From contig QGON01000070.1 of assembly GCA_003660235.1 (NCBI GenBank), forward strand, positions 1-64,000: a stretch of 64,000 bases of DNA. The letters run 5' to 3'. Position numbers and translations under genes: made by a program. Each line of letters begins with the position of its first letter. Positions within the stretch are counted from its first letter, which is position 1. The notes below the pieces were generated by a model. The model searched no databases. It was not told where the DNA came from and saw only the letters and a list, made by a program, of their open reading frames with translations. Shown in pieces: positions 45,451 through 53,942 of the stretch. Source of the DNA: a bacterium endosymbiont of Escarpia laminata (GTDB taxonomy: Bacteria > Pseudomonadota > Gammaproteobacteria > Chromatiales > Chromatiaceae).

Positions 45451-46236
45451 TTAAAGCTGGTTGCTCACATAGGCCAGCATTTCATCAGTCGTGGAGATCG
45501 CCTTGGAGTTCATCTCGTAGGCCCGCTGGGTCTCGATCATGTTCACCAGCTCCTCCACCACATTGACATTGGAACTCTCCAGCGCACCCTGAATGAGGGT
45601 GCCGGTACTGTCGGTGCCGGGTACAGCAGTATTGACGCCGCCACTGGCGTTCGATTCACGGAACAGGTTGTCACCGATGGGCGCCAGACCCTGAGGATTG
45701 GCGAAGTAGGCCAGTTCAATCTGCCCGATCTGGGTCGGGGTGGTATTGCCTGACTGAAGTGCGGAAACCACGCCGTCGGAGCCCACCGTAATGCTGGTGG
45801 CATCAGTCGGCACAGTCATCGCCGGCTGCAGTTCATAACCGTTCGTGGTCACCACCACACCATCCGCAGTGAGGCTGAAGGTACCGTCCCTGCTGTAGAC
45901 GATGCTGCCGTCGGGATGCAGAACCTGGAAATAACCCTTGCCCTGAACAGCCATATCCAGCGAATTGCCGGTCTGCACGATATTACCCTGGCTGTGCTGT
46001 TTCTGGGTCGCCACAACTCTGACGCCGGTGCCGACCATCAGGCCGGAAGGCAGTTCGGTGGTCTCGGATGACTGGGCGCCCACCTGGCGAATATTTTGGT
46101 AGATCAGGTCATTGAAGACCGCTCGATCCCGCTTGTAGCCGGTGGTATTGACGTTGGCCAGATTGTGGGAGATCACAGACATATTCGTCTGCTGTGCATC
46201 CAGGCCGGTTTTTGCTATCCAGAGTGAGGGATACAT
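45451..46236 (-). CDS. flgG: Flagellar distal-rod protein FlgG
   Basis: This 261-aa rod protein starts [20 protein letters not shown] with [20 protein letters not shown] and ends [30 protein letters not shown]. The length equals the family norm. It forms the distal rod. It starts a transcription unit: flgF upstream ends in an intrinsic terminator and a sigma-54 promoter lies at 46281-46296. Confidence 0.97.
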   Translation of the reverse strand: MYPSLWIAKTGLDAQQTNMSVISHNLANVNTTGYKRDRAVFNDLIYQNIRQVGAQSSETTELPSGLMVGTGVRVVATQKQHSQGNIVQTGNSLDMAVQGKGYFQVLHPDGSIVYSRDGTFSLTADGVVVTTNGYELQPAMTVPTDATSITVGSDGVVSALQSGNTTPTQIGQIELAYFANPQGLAPIGDNLFRESNASGGVNTAVPGTDSTGTLIQGALESSNVNVVEELVNMIETQRAYEMNSKAISTTDEMLAYVSNQL

Positions 46237-46280
46237 GGTTGGTTCCTCGCTTCCCGTAAATTCAGTTTCAATCTGAAATA

Positions 46281-46296
46281 TGCAATTTCCTCGCCA
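46281..46296 (-). promoter_or_regulatory. Sigma-54 promoter for flgGHIJKL
   Basis: Minus strand TGGCGAGGAAATTGCA: perfect TGGC and TTGCA elements at N4 spacing, 45 bases before the flgG ATG. Confidence 0.7.
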
Positions 46297-46343
46297 ACTT
46301 CGTCGTATCAGGAAGAAAAGACAATGTTCGCAGGAGAAGCCGT

Positions 46344-46369
46344 GCCGGTTCCCCTACGCTTGAACCGGC
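46344..46369. repeat. Dispersed palindrome, second copy
   Basis: GCCGGTTC and GAACCGGC with loop CCCTACGCTT, followed by CTAC. It matches the palindrome at 20906-20931. Confidence 0.7.
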
Positions 46370-46387
46370 CTACGTCTCCTTATCAAA

Positions 46388-46430
46388 ACAAAAAAGGCGC
46401 GGCGGTATGACATCTAATACCGTGGCGCCT
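46388..46430 (-). terminator. Intrinsic terminator after flgF
   Basis: On the minus strand AGGCGCCACGGTATTAGATG pairs with its complement (TACCGCCGCGCCT), with a small internal loop, followed by TTTTTTGTTTTG. It lies about 18 bases after the flgF stop and separates flgBCDEF from flgGHIJKL. Confidence 0.8.
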
Positions 46431-46448
46431 CAGATTATTGTAGTGGGA

Positions 46449-47189
46449 TCAACTCATGCGCAGTAACGCAGAACTGGCGCTGTCCATCTCCTCGGCTGTC
46501 TTCATCATCTTGACCTGCATCTCGAACTTACGCCCCAGTTCGATCATGTTTACCAGCGCGTCGGCCACGTTGACGTTGCCGCTTTCGATACCACCGGAGA
46601 CCAGCTCAATGTTTGCGTCAGGCGGCAATTCCGTCGGTTCCCGCAGATGCAACAAGCCATCTTCACCCTTTATCAGATCTTCGGATGGCGAACTCACCAG
46701 CTTGATTCGGTCCACGATCGCCAGGGCCTCGGGAGTCGAACCTTCCGGCAGGATGGTAATAGTACCGTCGTTGCCGATCTCGATCTTTTCGTGGGGCGGC
46801 AAGGCAATCGGCCCGCCATTGCCGATCACCGGCAAATCTTCGCCGTTTGTGAGAATGCCGTTGGCATCAACCTTCAGATCACCACGCCGGGTATAGGCTT
46901 CAGTGCCATCCGGCGCCTGCACTGCGATATAGCCTTCACCCTTTATCGCCACATCCATGTCGTTGCCGGTAGACTGGATGCTGCCTCTGGTAAAGTCGAT
47001 AGCAGATCGCTCATCCATGGCGTAGACACGGGTTGGATGACCGGGACCAAACACCGGCATACTGCGGAACTGATTCAGATCCGCCATGAATCCCGGCGTA
47101 TTGACGTTGGCCAGATTGTGGGAGTTGCTGGCTTGAGCCAGCAGGGTCTCCTTGGCCCCACTCATGGCGACAAACAACATACGGTCCAT
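46449..47189 (-). CDS. flgF: Flagellar rod protein FlgF
   Basis: This 246-aa proximal-rod protein has [60 protein letters not shown] and the C-terminal VADALVNMIELGRKFEMQVK. Length normal. It follows flgE by twelve bases and is the last gene before the intrinsic terminator. Confidence 0.96.
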   Translation of the reverse strand: MDRMLFVAMSGAKETLLAQASNSHNLANVNTPGFMADLNQFRSMPVFGPGHPTRVYAMDERSAIDFTRGSIQSTGNDMDVAIKGEGYIAVQAPDGTEAYTRRGDLKVDANGILTNGEDLPVIGNGGPIALPPHEKIEIGNDGTITILPEGSTPEALAIVDRIKLVSSPSEDLIKGEDGLLHLREPTELPPDANIELVSGGIESGNVNVADALVNMIELGRKFEMQVKMMKTAEEMDSASSALLRMS

Positions 47190-47201
47190 GATCTACTCCT
47201 G

Positions 47202-48473
47202 TTATCGGATATTGATCACTGTCTGGGTGATCGCATCCGCCGTGGTGATCACCTGCGCGTTGGCCTGGAAATTACGTTGCGCGGTAATCAGGTTGACCAA
47301 CTGCTGGGCAATATCCACATTCGAGTTCTCCAATGCACCGGACTGGATAACACCGATACCGGCAGAGCCAGCCTCACCCAACTGCGCATCGCCTGAGGCA
47401 AAGGATTCCACCCAACTGGTATCACCAACCTGCCGCAGTCCCTGCTCGTTATTGAAGTGGGCCAGCGCCACCTTGCCCAAAGCCTCTGAGCGGCCGTTGG
47501 TAAAGCGGGCAAAAACCACGCCATTGGCGTCTACATCCACCCCACTCAGGGTGCCCGAGGTGAAGCCGTTCTGGGTCAGTTCGTTCACTGCAAAGCCGGC
47601 ACCAAACTGGGTGGCGTTACTGTAATCGAAGGTCATACCGGCAATCGGCGCCGCACCCACCGCTGGGGTGAATGTACTCATGGTCACCTGCCCGGTGGCG
47701 CCTACATCCCCGGCACCGGATATCAGCAGGCCACTGGTATCAAAACGGAGATCCGCCTCAGGACTGCCATCCAATGCCGGAACATTGACATTGTCTACGA
47801 AGGTATAGGCACTCCACTGGTTGGGGTTTGCCGCCTCCCTTACGTAATACATGGACATCGTATGGGATGCACCCAGGGAGTCGTAGATGGTGGTTGCAGT
47901 GGAGTGGTTGTAACTACCTGCGAGCGGCGGAAAGACTGCCGCATTGAAGGGCGTACCCGGAACCGGCTCCGCAGCATCCAGGTTAACCGTGGAGATCACG
48001 GCGCTGGTAGCTCCCGGATCACCGGAAACCACCGGCAGATTCAGATCAGTGGTGGTGCCGGTATTGAACAGCGTCCCGGCAGGATCCACCGGGGGAAAAA
48101 CCTGCAGCCTGGCTTGCGTATGGTTCACCACATAGCCGTCGCGATCCACGCTGAATGAGCCCGCCCGGGTGAAACTCCGGTCACCGTTTTCACTCTGCGT
48201 GACAAAGAAACCTTCACCGTTAAGGGCGAGGTCCAGATTATTAGCGGTGAAATCGATACTGCCCTGCCCAAACTGCTGGGCCACACCTGACACACGCACA
48301 CCGCTACCGGACACAGTGCTGCTGACGTCAGTGAGAGAGTTGGCGTAGATATCGGCAAACTCGGCACGCGACTCCTTGAAACCTATCGTACTGGCGTTGG
48401 CGATATTGTTGCCGGTCACCTCCAGGTCAGTGGAGGCGGCATCCAGTCCACTCAATGCAATTCGAAATGCCAT
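47202..48473 (-). CDS. flgE: Flagellar hook protein FlgE
   Basis: This 423-aa hook protein begins MAFRIALSGLDAASTDLEVT, continues NNIANASTIGFKESRAEFAD and NLDLALNGEGFFVTQSENGD, and ends ALENSNVDIAQQLVNLITAQ RNFQANAQVITTAD. It polymerises into the hook. Internal expansions are typical of polar hooks. It lies directly after flgD with a short spacer. Confidence 0.97.
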   Translation of the reverse strand: MAFRIALSGLDAASTDLEVTGNNIANASTIGFKESRAEFADIYANSLTDVSSTVSGSGVRVSGVAQQFGQGSIDFTANNLDLALNGEGFFVTQSENGDRSFTRAGSFSVDRDGYVVNHTQARLQVFPPVDPAGTLFNTGTTTDLNLPVVSGDPGATSAVISTVNLDAAEPVPGTPFNAAVFPPLAGSYNHSTATTIYDSLGASHTMSMYYVREAANPNQWSAYTFVDNVNVPALDGSPEADLRFDTSGLLISGAGDVGATGQVTMSTFTPAVGAAPIAGMTFDYSNATQFGAGFAVNELTQNGFTSGTLSGVDVDANGVVFARFTNGRSEALGKVALAHFNNEQGLRQVGDTSWVESFASGDAQLGEAGSAGIGVIQSGALENSNVDIAQQLVNLITAQRNFQANAQVITTADAITQTVINIR

Positions 48474-48511
48474 GGTGTTTCTCCTTTATATAAAAAATTT
48501 TTTGTAACTGC

Positions 48512-49183
48512 TCAGAAGATCTGGGCGACATTGTTCATGGATATCTGCCCAAGACCCTGGATATTCAGGCCAAGACCGTCGGCGCCCCCAAGATTGACAC
48601 TATCGACCCTGGCGTTGAGGTAGACATAGGGGGAGAGCTCTGCATCATCCACCGTGGCATGGGCGGTAATCTCGTAGACGCCTTCCGGCATGTAGTTTCC
48701 TCTATCGTCATAGCCATCCCAGCTGAAGTTGATCTGCCCCGCCGACTGAGATCCAAGCTCAATCTCCCGCACAAGTGCGCCGGAGGCATCGGTCACCCGT
48801 ACCGTAAGATCAGCGGCTGAAGAGGGTAGCTCAGTGACACCCTTGACGCTGCCGCCATTGGAGAGCCAGCCGCTGTTGGTGGCGACGAGTACCTCATGCC
48901 CCACCAGGTTGGCCGCCTGCAATGCCTGACCTGAAGTCAGATCTGCACTCAGCCCCGTGAAGGCGCTGTTCAGATCCTTGATGCCGGAGACAGTAGAGAA
49001 CTGCGATATCTGCGTTGCCAGCTGCGAGTTATCCATCGGTTTGGTGGGATCCTGATGATTGAGCTCGGTAATCATCAGGTTGAGAAAATCGTCCATCCCC
49101 AGCTCATTGCTGTTGTTGGCCGACTCCTGGGTTGTCAATCCCAGACCAGAGTAGATATCATTGTTGGTTGAGATCGTAGTCAT
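48512..49183 (-). CDS. flgD: Hook-cap/scaffold protein FlgD
   Basis: I start at ATG 49183 (MTTISTNNDIYSGLGLTTQE), ten bases after the flgC stop; the track's 49255 start overlaps flgC. The 223-aa product has the FlgD core (LGMDDFLNLMITELNHQDPT, PMDNSQLATQISQFSTVSGI) and a tudor/Fn3-like C-terminal region (GQINFSWDGYDDRGNYMPEG). FlgD caps and measures hook growth. Confidence 0.95.
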   Translation of the reverse strand: MTTISTNNDIYSGLGLTTQESANNSNELGMDDFLNLMITELNHQDPTKPMDNSQLATQISQFSTVSGIKDLNSAFTGLSADLTSGQALQAANLVGHEVLVATNSGWLSNGGSVKGVTELPSSAADLTVRVTDASGALVREIELGSQSAGQINFSWDGYDDRGNYMPEGVYEITAHATVDDAELSPYVYLNARVDSVNLGGADGLGLNIQGLGQISMNNVAQIF

Positions 49184-49193
49184 CGTAAACTCC

Positions 49194-49607
49194 TTACTGG
49201 CCCATGCGGATTGTGGCGATGAGCATCTGCTTGGCGGCGCTGGCCACCTCGACATTGCTCTGGTAGGAACGGGAAGCGGAGATCATATTCGCCATCTCCT
49301 CCACCATATTGACGTTGGGACGGTAGATATAACCCTCCTCATCGGCCATGGAGTGGTTCGGCGCATACTCCTTTATCAAGGGCGCCTTACTCTCGACCAC
49401 CCCGGCCATCCTCACGCCAACCGCCGGGTTTTCACCACCCATCTCATCAAATACCGCTTTGAAAACCGGCTGACGGGCCTTATAGGTTTCACCGATACTG
49501 CTGCTGACGCTATCGGCATTGGCCATGTTGCTGGCCACCAGATTCAGCCGCAGACTCTGTGCACTCATGCCTGATGCGGCGGTATCAAAAACCTTGAACA
49601 TGGACAT
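49194..49607 (-). CDS. flgC: Flagellar proximal-rod protein FlgC
   Basis: This 137-aa protein has the FlgC start MSMFKVFDTAASGMSAQSLR with LNLVASNMANADSVSSSIGE, and the C-terminal VNMVEEMANMISASRSYQSN. It follows flgB by two bases. Confidence 0.97.
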   Translation of the reverse strand: MSMFKVFDTAASGMSAQSLRLNLVASNMANADSVSSSIGETYKARQPVFKAVFDEMGGENPAVGVRMAGVVESKAPLIKEYAPNHSMADEEGYIYRPNVNMVEEMANMISASRSYQSNVEVASAAKQMLIATIRMGQ

Positions 49608-49609
49608 GA

Positions 49610-49999
49610 CTATTCACCTCTAATGGCTGACCGCAGGCCACTCACCTTGCCGTTGAGAAAACGCAGACTCGCCTGGTACTCCACTGAATTTGTAGCAAAC
49701 GCGGCATGCTCCTGCTCCGTGTCCACTGTATTGCCATCCAGAGAAGGCTGAGTGGGGGAACGATAGAGCATCTGCGTCGGCGGAATCAGACCGTTATCTG
49801 TCTGAATGTGCCTGGCGTTGGTGGTCTGCATACGCACCGGCCCCTGCATCTCACCTGCCAGCACCTTGTGGAAATCGAAATCCCGCGCTTTAAAACCGGG
49901 GGTGTCGGCATTCGCCAGATTGCTGGCGATCACCTCGGCACGGCGGGCACGCAACTGCAGGGCCTGTGGATGGATCCCCAATGCGTCGTCGAAATTCAT
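49610..49999 (-). CDS. flgB: Flagellar proximal-rod protein FlgB
   Basis: I start at ATG 49999 (MNFDDALGIHPQALQLRARR), giving 129 aa, normal for FlgB; the track's 50071 start adds 24 residues and overlaps the sigma-54 promoter. Core: AEVIASNLANADTPGFKARD and DGNTVDTEQEHAAFATNSVE. It is the first gene of flgBCDEF. Confidence 0.95.
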   Translation of the reverse strand: MNFDDALGIHPQALQLRARRAEVIASNLANADTPGFKARDFDFHKVLAGEMQGPVRMQTTNARHIQTDNGLIPPTQMLYRSPTQPSLDGNTVDTEQEHAAFATNSVEYQASLRFLNGKVSGLRSAIRGE

Positions 50000-50034
50000 G
50001 AGCGGCTCCGTAGAAAACTGTTCACTACGAAAAA

Positions 50035-50050
50035 TGCAGGGATCGTGCCA
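50035..50050 (-). promoter_or_regulatory. Sigma-54 promoter for flgBCDEF
   Basis: Minus strand TGGCACGATCCCTGCA: perfect -24 TGGCACG, -12 CTGCA, correct spacing, 36 bases before flgB. Confidence 0.8.
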
Positions 50051-50080
50051 AGTTTCTTCTTGGTCGCACAATTGCTCAAC

Positions 50081-50107
50081 GTAGGAGCGGCGAGGCGCCG
50101 CTCCTAC
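50081..50107. repeat. REP-like perfect palindrome between flgB and cheR
   Basis: GTAGGAGCGGCG and CGCCGCTCCTAC around AGG. Related phrases GTAGGAGTGGCGCTTCG (62815) and GCAGGAGAGGCGCCGCTTC (53927) show it is a dispersed family. Confidence 0.75.
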
Positions 50108-50187
50108 GAAACCATAAGCAGGATTACGTTGAAAATAGGAAAAGCGGCAAACATCCGCCGCCGGGCGGCAAGGGTTGCCGGAATGGT

Positions 50188-51033
50188 TCAGTTCGATTTC
50201 AAGCGGTAGGCAATAGCGCCACCAACCATCTGCATCTCAAAACGATCGGTAATCTGTGCAAGGGATTCAGTAGAGCCCAGAAAGAGATAGCCACCGGGAT
50301 TGAGGGACTGCGACATGCGCTCCACAATCTTTTTCTTGAGGTCTGAGGAGAAATAGATCAGCACATTGCGGCAAAAAATAGTGTCGAATCGTCCCAGTGA
50401 CGCATAATTGCCGTTGAGATTGAACTCCCTGAACCTGACACGTTGACGAATCTCCGGCTTGACCTCCAGACAACTGTTGTTTTCTCTGGGTATAAAATAG
50501 CGTTGTTGCTGCTGAGCATCCAGTCCCCGGTTGATGGACAAACCGCAGTAGATGCCCTGCCGTGCCTCTTCGAGCACTCTGCTGGAGATGTCTGTCGCCA
50601 GGATCTCGACCCCCCTATTACGGCGGCCAGGAGACTGTTTCCAGTAGTCCTCCACCGCCATGCTGAGAGTATAGGGTTCCTGTCCACTGGAACAGGCAGC
50701 GGACCAGATTTTGACCGGACTGCCGCCCTTTTGATCGAGTTCAGGTAATATTTTTTCGCGCAGCATGCTGAAATGCCCCTGATCACGAAACCAGAAGGTC
50801 TCGTTGGTGGTCATCGCATCGATCACCCGAACTCTCAGTCCTCTCTGGCCAGGCACCTTGAGCTGTTTGAGCAGCCCGCCCAGGGAGTCCACCTCAAACT
50901 CCGCCATCAAGCCATTCAGGCGGCTGGCAACCAGATACTCTTTGCCGTCACCCAGCAAAATACCGCAGGCCTCTTGCAGAAAGGCCAGATAGTCACGAGA
51001 GTCGATAGACGCTTTCAATGCGATATCCCGCAT
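50188..51033 (-). CDS. cheR: Chemotaxis protein methyltransferase CheR
   Basis: This 281-aa S-adenosylmethionine-dependent enzyme methylates glutamates of chemoreceptors. The N-terminal helical domain is followed by the methyltransferase fold: TTNETFWFRDQGHFSMLREK, IWSAACSSGQEPYTLSMAVE (AdoMet GxGxxx-type), ATDISSRVLEEARQGIYCGL, DTIFCRNVLIYFSSDLKKKI and LNPGGYLFLGSTESLAQITD. It lies three bases after cheV. Confidence 0.97.
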   Translation of the reverse strand: MRDIALKASIDSRDYLAFLQEACGILLGDGKEYLVASRLNGLMAEFEVDSLGGLLKQLKVPGQRGLRVRVIDAMTTNETFWFRDQGHFSMLREKILPELDQKGGSPVKIWSAACSSGQEPYTLSMAVEDYWKQSPGRRNRGVEILATDISSRVLEEARQGIYCGLSINRGLDAQQQQRYFIPRENNSCLEVKPEIRQRVRFREFNLNGNYASLGRFDTIFCRNVLIYFSSDLKKKIVERMSQSLNPGGYLFLGSTESLAQITDRFEMQMVGGAIAYRLKSN

Positions 51034-51036
51034 CCT

Positions 51037-51969
51037 TCAATCCGTTTTTGCTTCTTTTAAAGCCTGGAGACGTTCACCAACCATCGCCATCAACTCATCA
51101 GGTACAAATTTAGCCAGAAAATGGTCTGCACCGACACGTTGCACCATCGACTCGTTGAATACCCCACTCAGAGAGGAGTGCAGCACAACATGAAGCGCGG
51201 CCAGCTTCGGATCCTGCCTGATTGCCGTCACCAGCGCATATCCGTCCATCTTCGGCATCTCGATATCTGAGATAACCATCGCCAGACGGTCGGTAATCTC
51301 TCCCGCTTCCCCTGACCAAATCTGCAACTGCTGCAGTGCCTCTCTGCCATCATTCTTGAACACACACTCGATGCCGATCTGATCCAATACCCGCTTGATC
51401 TGCTTGCGCGCCACCACCGAATCATCCACTACCAGGATCTGCTTCTGCAGATCAAATCCGGAGTTTTCCACCTTACCACTGGCCTCCTCCTCAATCTGGA
51501 GAACCTCACTCAGTACTTTTTCCACATCGATGATTTCAACCAATTCATCATCCACCCGGGTGACGGCGGTCATGTAGCTTCCCCTGCCAAGACCCACTGG
51601 CGGAGGCAGGATATCCTCCCAGTTCATATTCACAATCCGATCAACGGAACCGACCAGAAAACCGAGCTGACGGCGATTATATTCCGTCATGATCACATAA
51701 TACTCTTTCGGATCGCCCATCATCGGGCCGCCGATAGCATGCGCGAGATCCATCACTGGGATATTCGCACCCCGCAGGTTTGCCACCCCTCGAATGACAG
51801 GATTCGCGCCAGGCACTTCAGTCAGCGGCGGGCAATGCACAACTTCTTTAATCTTGAAGACGTTGATGCCAAAACGTTGACGCCCACGCAGGCGAAACAT
51901 CAACATTTCCAGCCGATTCTGCCCCGCCATCTGGGTTCTGAGGTCGACACCATCCAGTACACCCGTCAT
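51037..51969 (-). CDS. cheV: Chemotaxis coupling protein CheV
   Basis: This 310-aa protein has a CheW-like domain (FRLRGRQRFGINVFKIKEVV, GANPVIRGVANLRGANIPVM) followed by a receiver (ILVVDDSVVARKQIKRVLDQ, AMVISDIEMPKMDGYALVTA, HSSLSG, FLAKFVPDEL). CheV couples receptors to CheA and its phosphorylation tunes adaptation. The placement cheV-cheR-flgB, divergent from flgA, is common in polar-flagellated gammaproteobacteria. Confidence 0.97.
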   Translation of the reverse strand: MTGVLDGVDLRTQMAGQNRLEMLMFRLRGRQRFGINVFKIKEVVHCPPLTEVPGANPVIRGVANLRGANIPVMDLAHAIGGPMMGDPKEYYVIMTEYNRRQLGFLVGSVDRIVNMNWEDILPPPVGLGRGSYMTAVTRVDDELVEIIDVEKVLSEVLQIEEEASGKVENSGFDLQKQILVVDDSVVARKQIKRVLDQIGIECVFKNDGREALQQLQIWSGEAGEITDRLAMVISDIEMPKMDGYALVTAIRQDPKLAALHVVLHSSLSGVFNESMVQRVGADHFLAKFVPDELMAMVGERLQALKEAKTD

Positions 51970-52022
51970 GTTACCTCCTGAATCAAACTCTCGGGAATTT
52001 CGTGATTATCTGTCTATCTAGA

Positions 52023-52049
52023 GTGGCGGCTGCGGCAACAATATCTTTA
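52023..52049 (-). promoter_or_regulatory. Possible sigma-28 promoter for cheV-cheR
   Basis: Minus strand TAAAGATA, 11 bases, GCCGCCAC: -35 half 6/8, -10 half 5/8. It lies 54 bases before cheV; the weakest FliA match listed here. Confidence 0.35.
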
Positions 52050-52121
52050 GTTTGGCAGGTCAAACCAGTAACAGGTTGGTTTCATAGGCTTGAAGAGGCC
52101 TATATCCCCCTTTGTTAATTC

Positions 52122-52137
52122 CGGCACGGTTGTTGCT
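52122..52137 (+). promoter_or_regulatory. Sigma-54 promoter for flgA
   Basis: CGGCACGGTTGTTGCT: one mismatch in the -24 element, perfect TTGCT at -12. It lies 39 bases before the flgA ATG. Confidence 0.75.
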
Positions 52138-52175
52138 GAATTTTTATTTGGAACAGCAAACAACCCGGACTTAAG

Positions 52176-52910
52176 ATGAAAACAATACCCAGCGACAATA
52201 TCTTTAGATGGAGCACGTTGACGCTACTGACCATCCTGCTCTGGAGCATCAGCCAGGCAAGCCTTGCGTCCATGGATCCAAAGCAGCAATCACATGCATC
52301 CATTCAGGAAGCCGTGCGCACTTTTTTACTGCATCAGACTACAGACCTACCGCAAAAGATCACCATCGAAGTGGCAAGGCTGGACCACCGTTTAAGGCTT
52401 TCCCTCTGCGCTGAAGACCTGGAAACCTTCAATCCACCAAGTGCAAAAAAACGGGGTAAAACCACGGTTGGAGTACGCTGCGCCAAACCAAACCCCTGGA
52501 CGCTCTACGTCTCAGCCAACATTGGTGTCACCGGCAGAATAGTGGCGGCAAAAAGGGATATGGCCCGGGGCCAGGCCATCACCCTCGACGACGTGGTGCT
52601 GGTGGAGAGAGATCTCAACCACCAGCTGCGCGGACACTTCGATTCTCTGGATCAGGTGGTAGGCAGAACACTCAAACGCGCCATTCGCCGCGACCGGGTT
52701 GTCACACCCAATCTGCTGGTTGTAAAAAAGACGGTAAGACGGGGTGAGGAGGTCACAATCCTGGCCGGAAGCGGATCCATCCAGGTGCGGGTAAAAGGAA
52801 GAGCGCTGTCCAATGGCAATCCCGGTGACCTGATCAAGGTGCAGAATCTTGCTTCGAAAAAAAAGCTGGAGGTTCGTATCCTCTCCGCCGGACTCGTTAA
52901 GGCCGATTGA
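52176..52910 (+). CDS. flgA: Flagellar P-ring chaperone FlgA
   Basis: This 244-aa protein has an N-terminal export signal (STLTLLTILLWSISQASLAS), then the FlgA N-domain (IQEAVRTFLL, VRCAKPNPWTLYVSANIGVT) and the SAF/C domain (GQAITLDDVVLVERDLNHQL, VGRTLKRAIRRDRVVTPNLL, VRVKGRALSNGNPGDLIKVQ, NLASKKKLEVRILSAGLVKA). FlgA is the periplasmic chaperone for FlgI. It is divergent from cheV. Confidence 0.95.
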   Translation: MKTIPSDNIFRWSTLTLLTILLWSISQASLASMDPKQQSHASIQEAVRTFLLHQTTDLPQKITIEVARLDHRLRLSLCAEDLETFNPPSAKKRGKTTVGVRCAKPNPWTLYVSANIGVTGRIVAAKRDMARGQAITLDDVVLVERDLNHQLRGHFDSLDQVVGRTLKRAIRRDRVVTPNLLVVKKTVRRGEEVTILAGSGSIQVRVKGRALSNGNPGDLIKVQNLASKKKLEVRILSAGLVKAD

Positions 52911-52961
52911 CACCTGATGACTTTAATTCCCGCCCAACGGGATTAAACAACAAATCATTGC

Positions 52962-52988
52962 TAAAGTATTCAGGAAACCTGCCGCTGA
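52962..52988 (+). promoter_or_regulatory. Sigma-28 promoter for flgM
   Basis: TAAAGTAT, 11 bases, GCCGCTGA: 7/8 and 6/8 to the FliA consensus. It lies 102 bases before flgM, the anti-sigma-28 gene, as expected for autoregulation. Confidence 0.75.
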
Positions 52989-53090
52989 GGTTTCTAGGGA
53001 AACACCGAACGGAGACTGGTGATAACACAGTGGTGTCACACCAACATCTGCTCGGCATTTCTCCAGTAATGGTCTAACCAAAGGTGAATC

Positions 53091-53399
53091 ATGGCAATCG
53101 AGATCAACAGTCTATCCAGAGGCGCACTGCAAAGCGCAGTCAAGAGTACTTCTGCCAACCAGACATCGCCCTCCACAGCAAGCGCTACCCGGGGTGCAGC
53201 CACCGCCCAGGGCGATAGCGTCAGTCTGACCCGGTCGGCAACCCAGCTACAGTCACTGGAGCATGAAATTTCTCAGATGCCGGTGGTCGATGCTCAACGA
53301 GTGGAGAGTGTCCAGCGCGCTATGGCAACCGGCAGCTTTATTATCGATCCTGAAAATTCGGCCGAGAATCTGCTATTCATGGAGCGCGCACTTCCGTAA
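53091..53399 (+). CDS. flgM: Anti-sigma-28 factor FlgM
   Basis: This 102-aa protein is small, with a disordered Ser/Thr/Ala-rich N-terminus and the FlgM C-terminal helices (DSVSLTRSATQLQSLEHEIS, MPVVDAQRVESVQRAMATGS, FIIDPENSAENLLFMERALP). FlgM holds FliA inactive until the hook is complete and it is then exported. Confidence 0.9.
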   Translation: MAIEINSLSRGALQSAVKSTSANQTSPSTASATRGAATAQGDSVSLTRSATQLQSLEHEISQMPVVDAQRVESVQRAMATGSFIIDPENSAENLLFMERALP

Positions 53400-53417
53400 C
53401 CCGGGGGTGAAATCAAG

Positions 53418-53903
53418 GTGAACAATCCCACCAGCCTCCAGGAGGATTTTACTGCACTCCTGCAGTCGGAGATCGATGAGAGTCGGCGTCTGCTGGATAT
53501 ATTGCTGCGGGAGCACAAGCTGTTGCAGGGGGCAACCTCCGCCCCCCTTGAACAACTCACTGCCGAGAAACAGCAGCAGATGGCAGTGCTGGAAACTGCC
53601 GTAGTAAAACATAATCGATTGTTGCTGCATCTTGATCTGCAGCCCAACCGGGAGGGGAGTGAACAGTTATTGCAACAACTTCCCGAAGCTGATTCGGCTC
53701 GTCAGCTGTGGCAGGAGTTTGAACAATTGATTGAAACCTGCCAGAAACAGAATGAGATCAACGGCGATATCCTCAGCCTCAACCAACGGCAGGTCAGCCA
53801 GGCCATCGATATCCTGCGCGGTGTCACCACGGGCCAGAAGACCTACGGTCCATCAGGGGAGTCACGCTCGGACAACCACTCAAACTCTTTTGGCAAAGCC
53901 TGA
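53418..53903 (+). CDS. flgN: Flagellar export chaperone FlgN
   Basis: This 161-aa protein starts 18 bases after flgM, as in other flgMN operons. It is a long helical coiled-coil protein (DFTALLQSEIDESRRLLDIL, LREHKLLQGATSAPLEQLTA, TAEKQQQMAVLETAVVKHNR), and its C-terminal part includes QIDILRGVTTGQKTYGPSGE-type residues typical of FlgN. It chaperones FlgK and FlgL. Confidence 0.88.
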   Translation: MNNPTSLQEDFTALLQSEIDESRRLLDILLREHKLLQGATSAPLEQLTAEKQQQMAVLETAVVKHNRLLLHLDLQPNREGSEQLLQQLPEADSARQLWQEFEQLIETCQKQNEINGDILSLNQRQVSQAIDILRGVTTGQKTYGPSGESRSDNHSNSFGKA

Positions 53904-53942
53904 TCTGATCGGACTCTATTATTCGCAGGAGAGGCGCCGCTT

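Noticed and set aside
47152-47625. 157-aa plus-strand ORF at flgE/flgF
   Set aside because: Antisense shadow of two well-defined flagellar genes.
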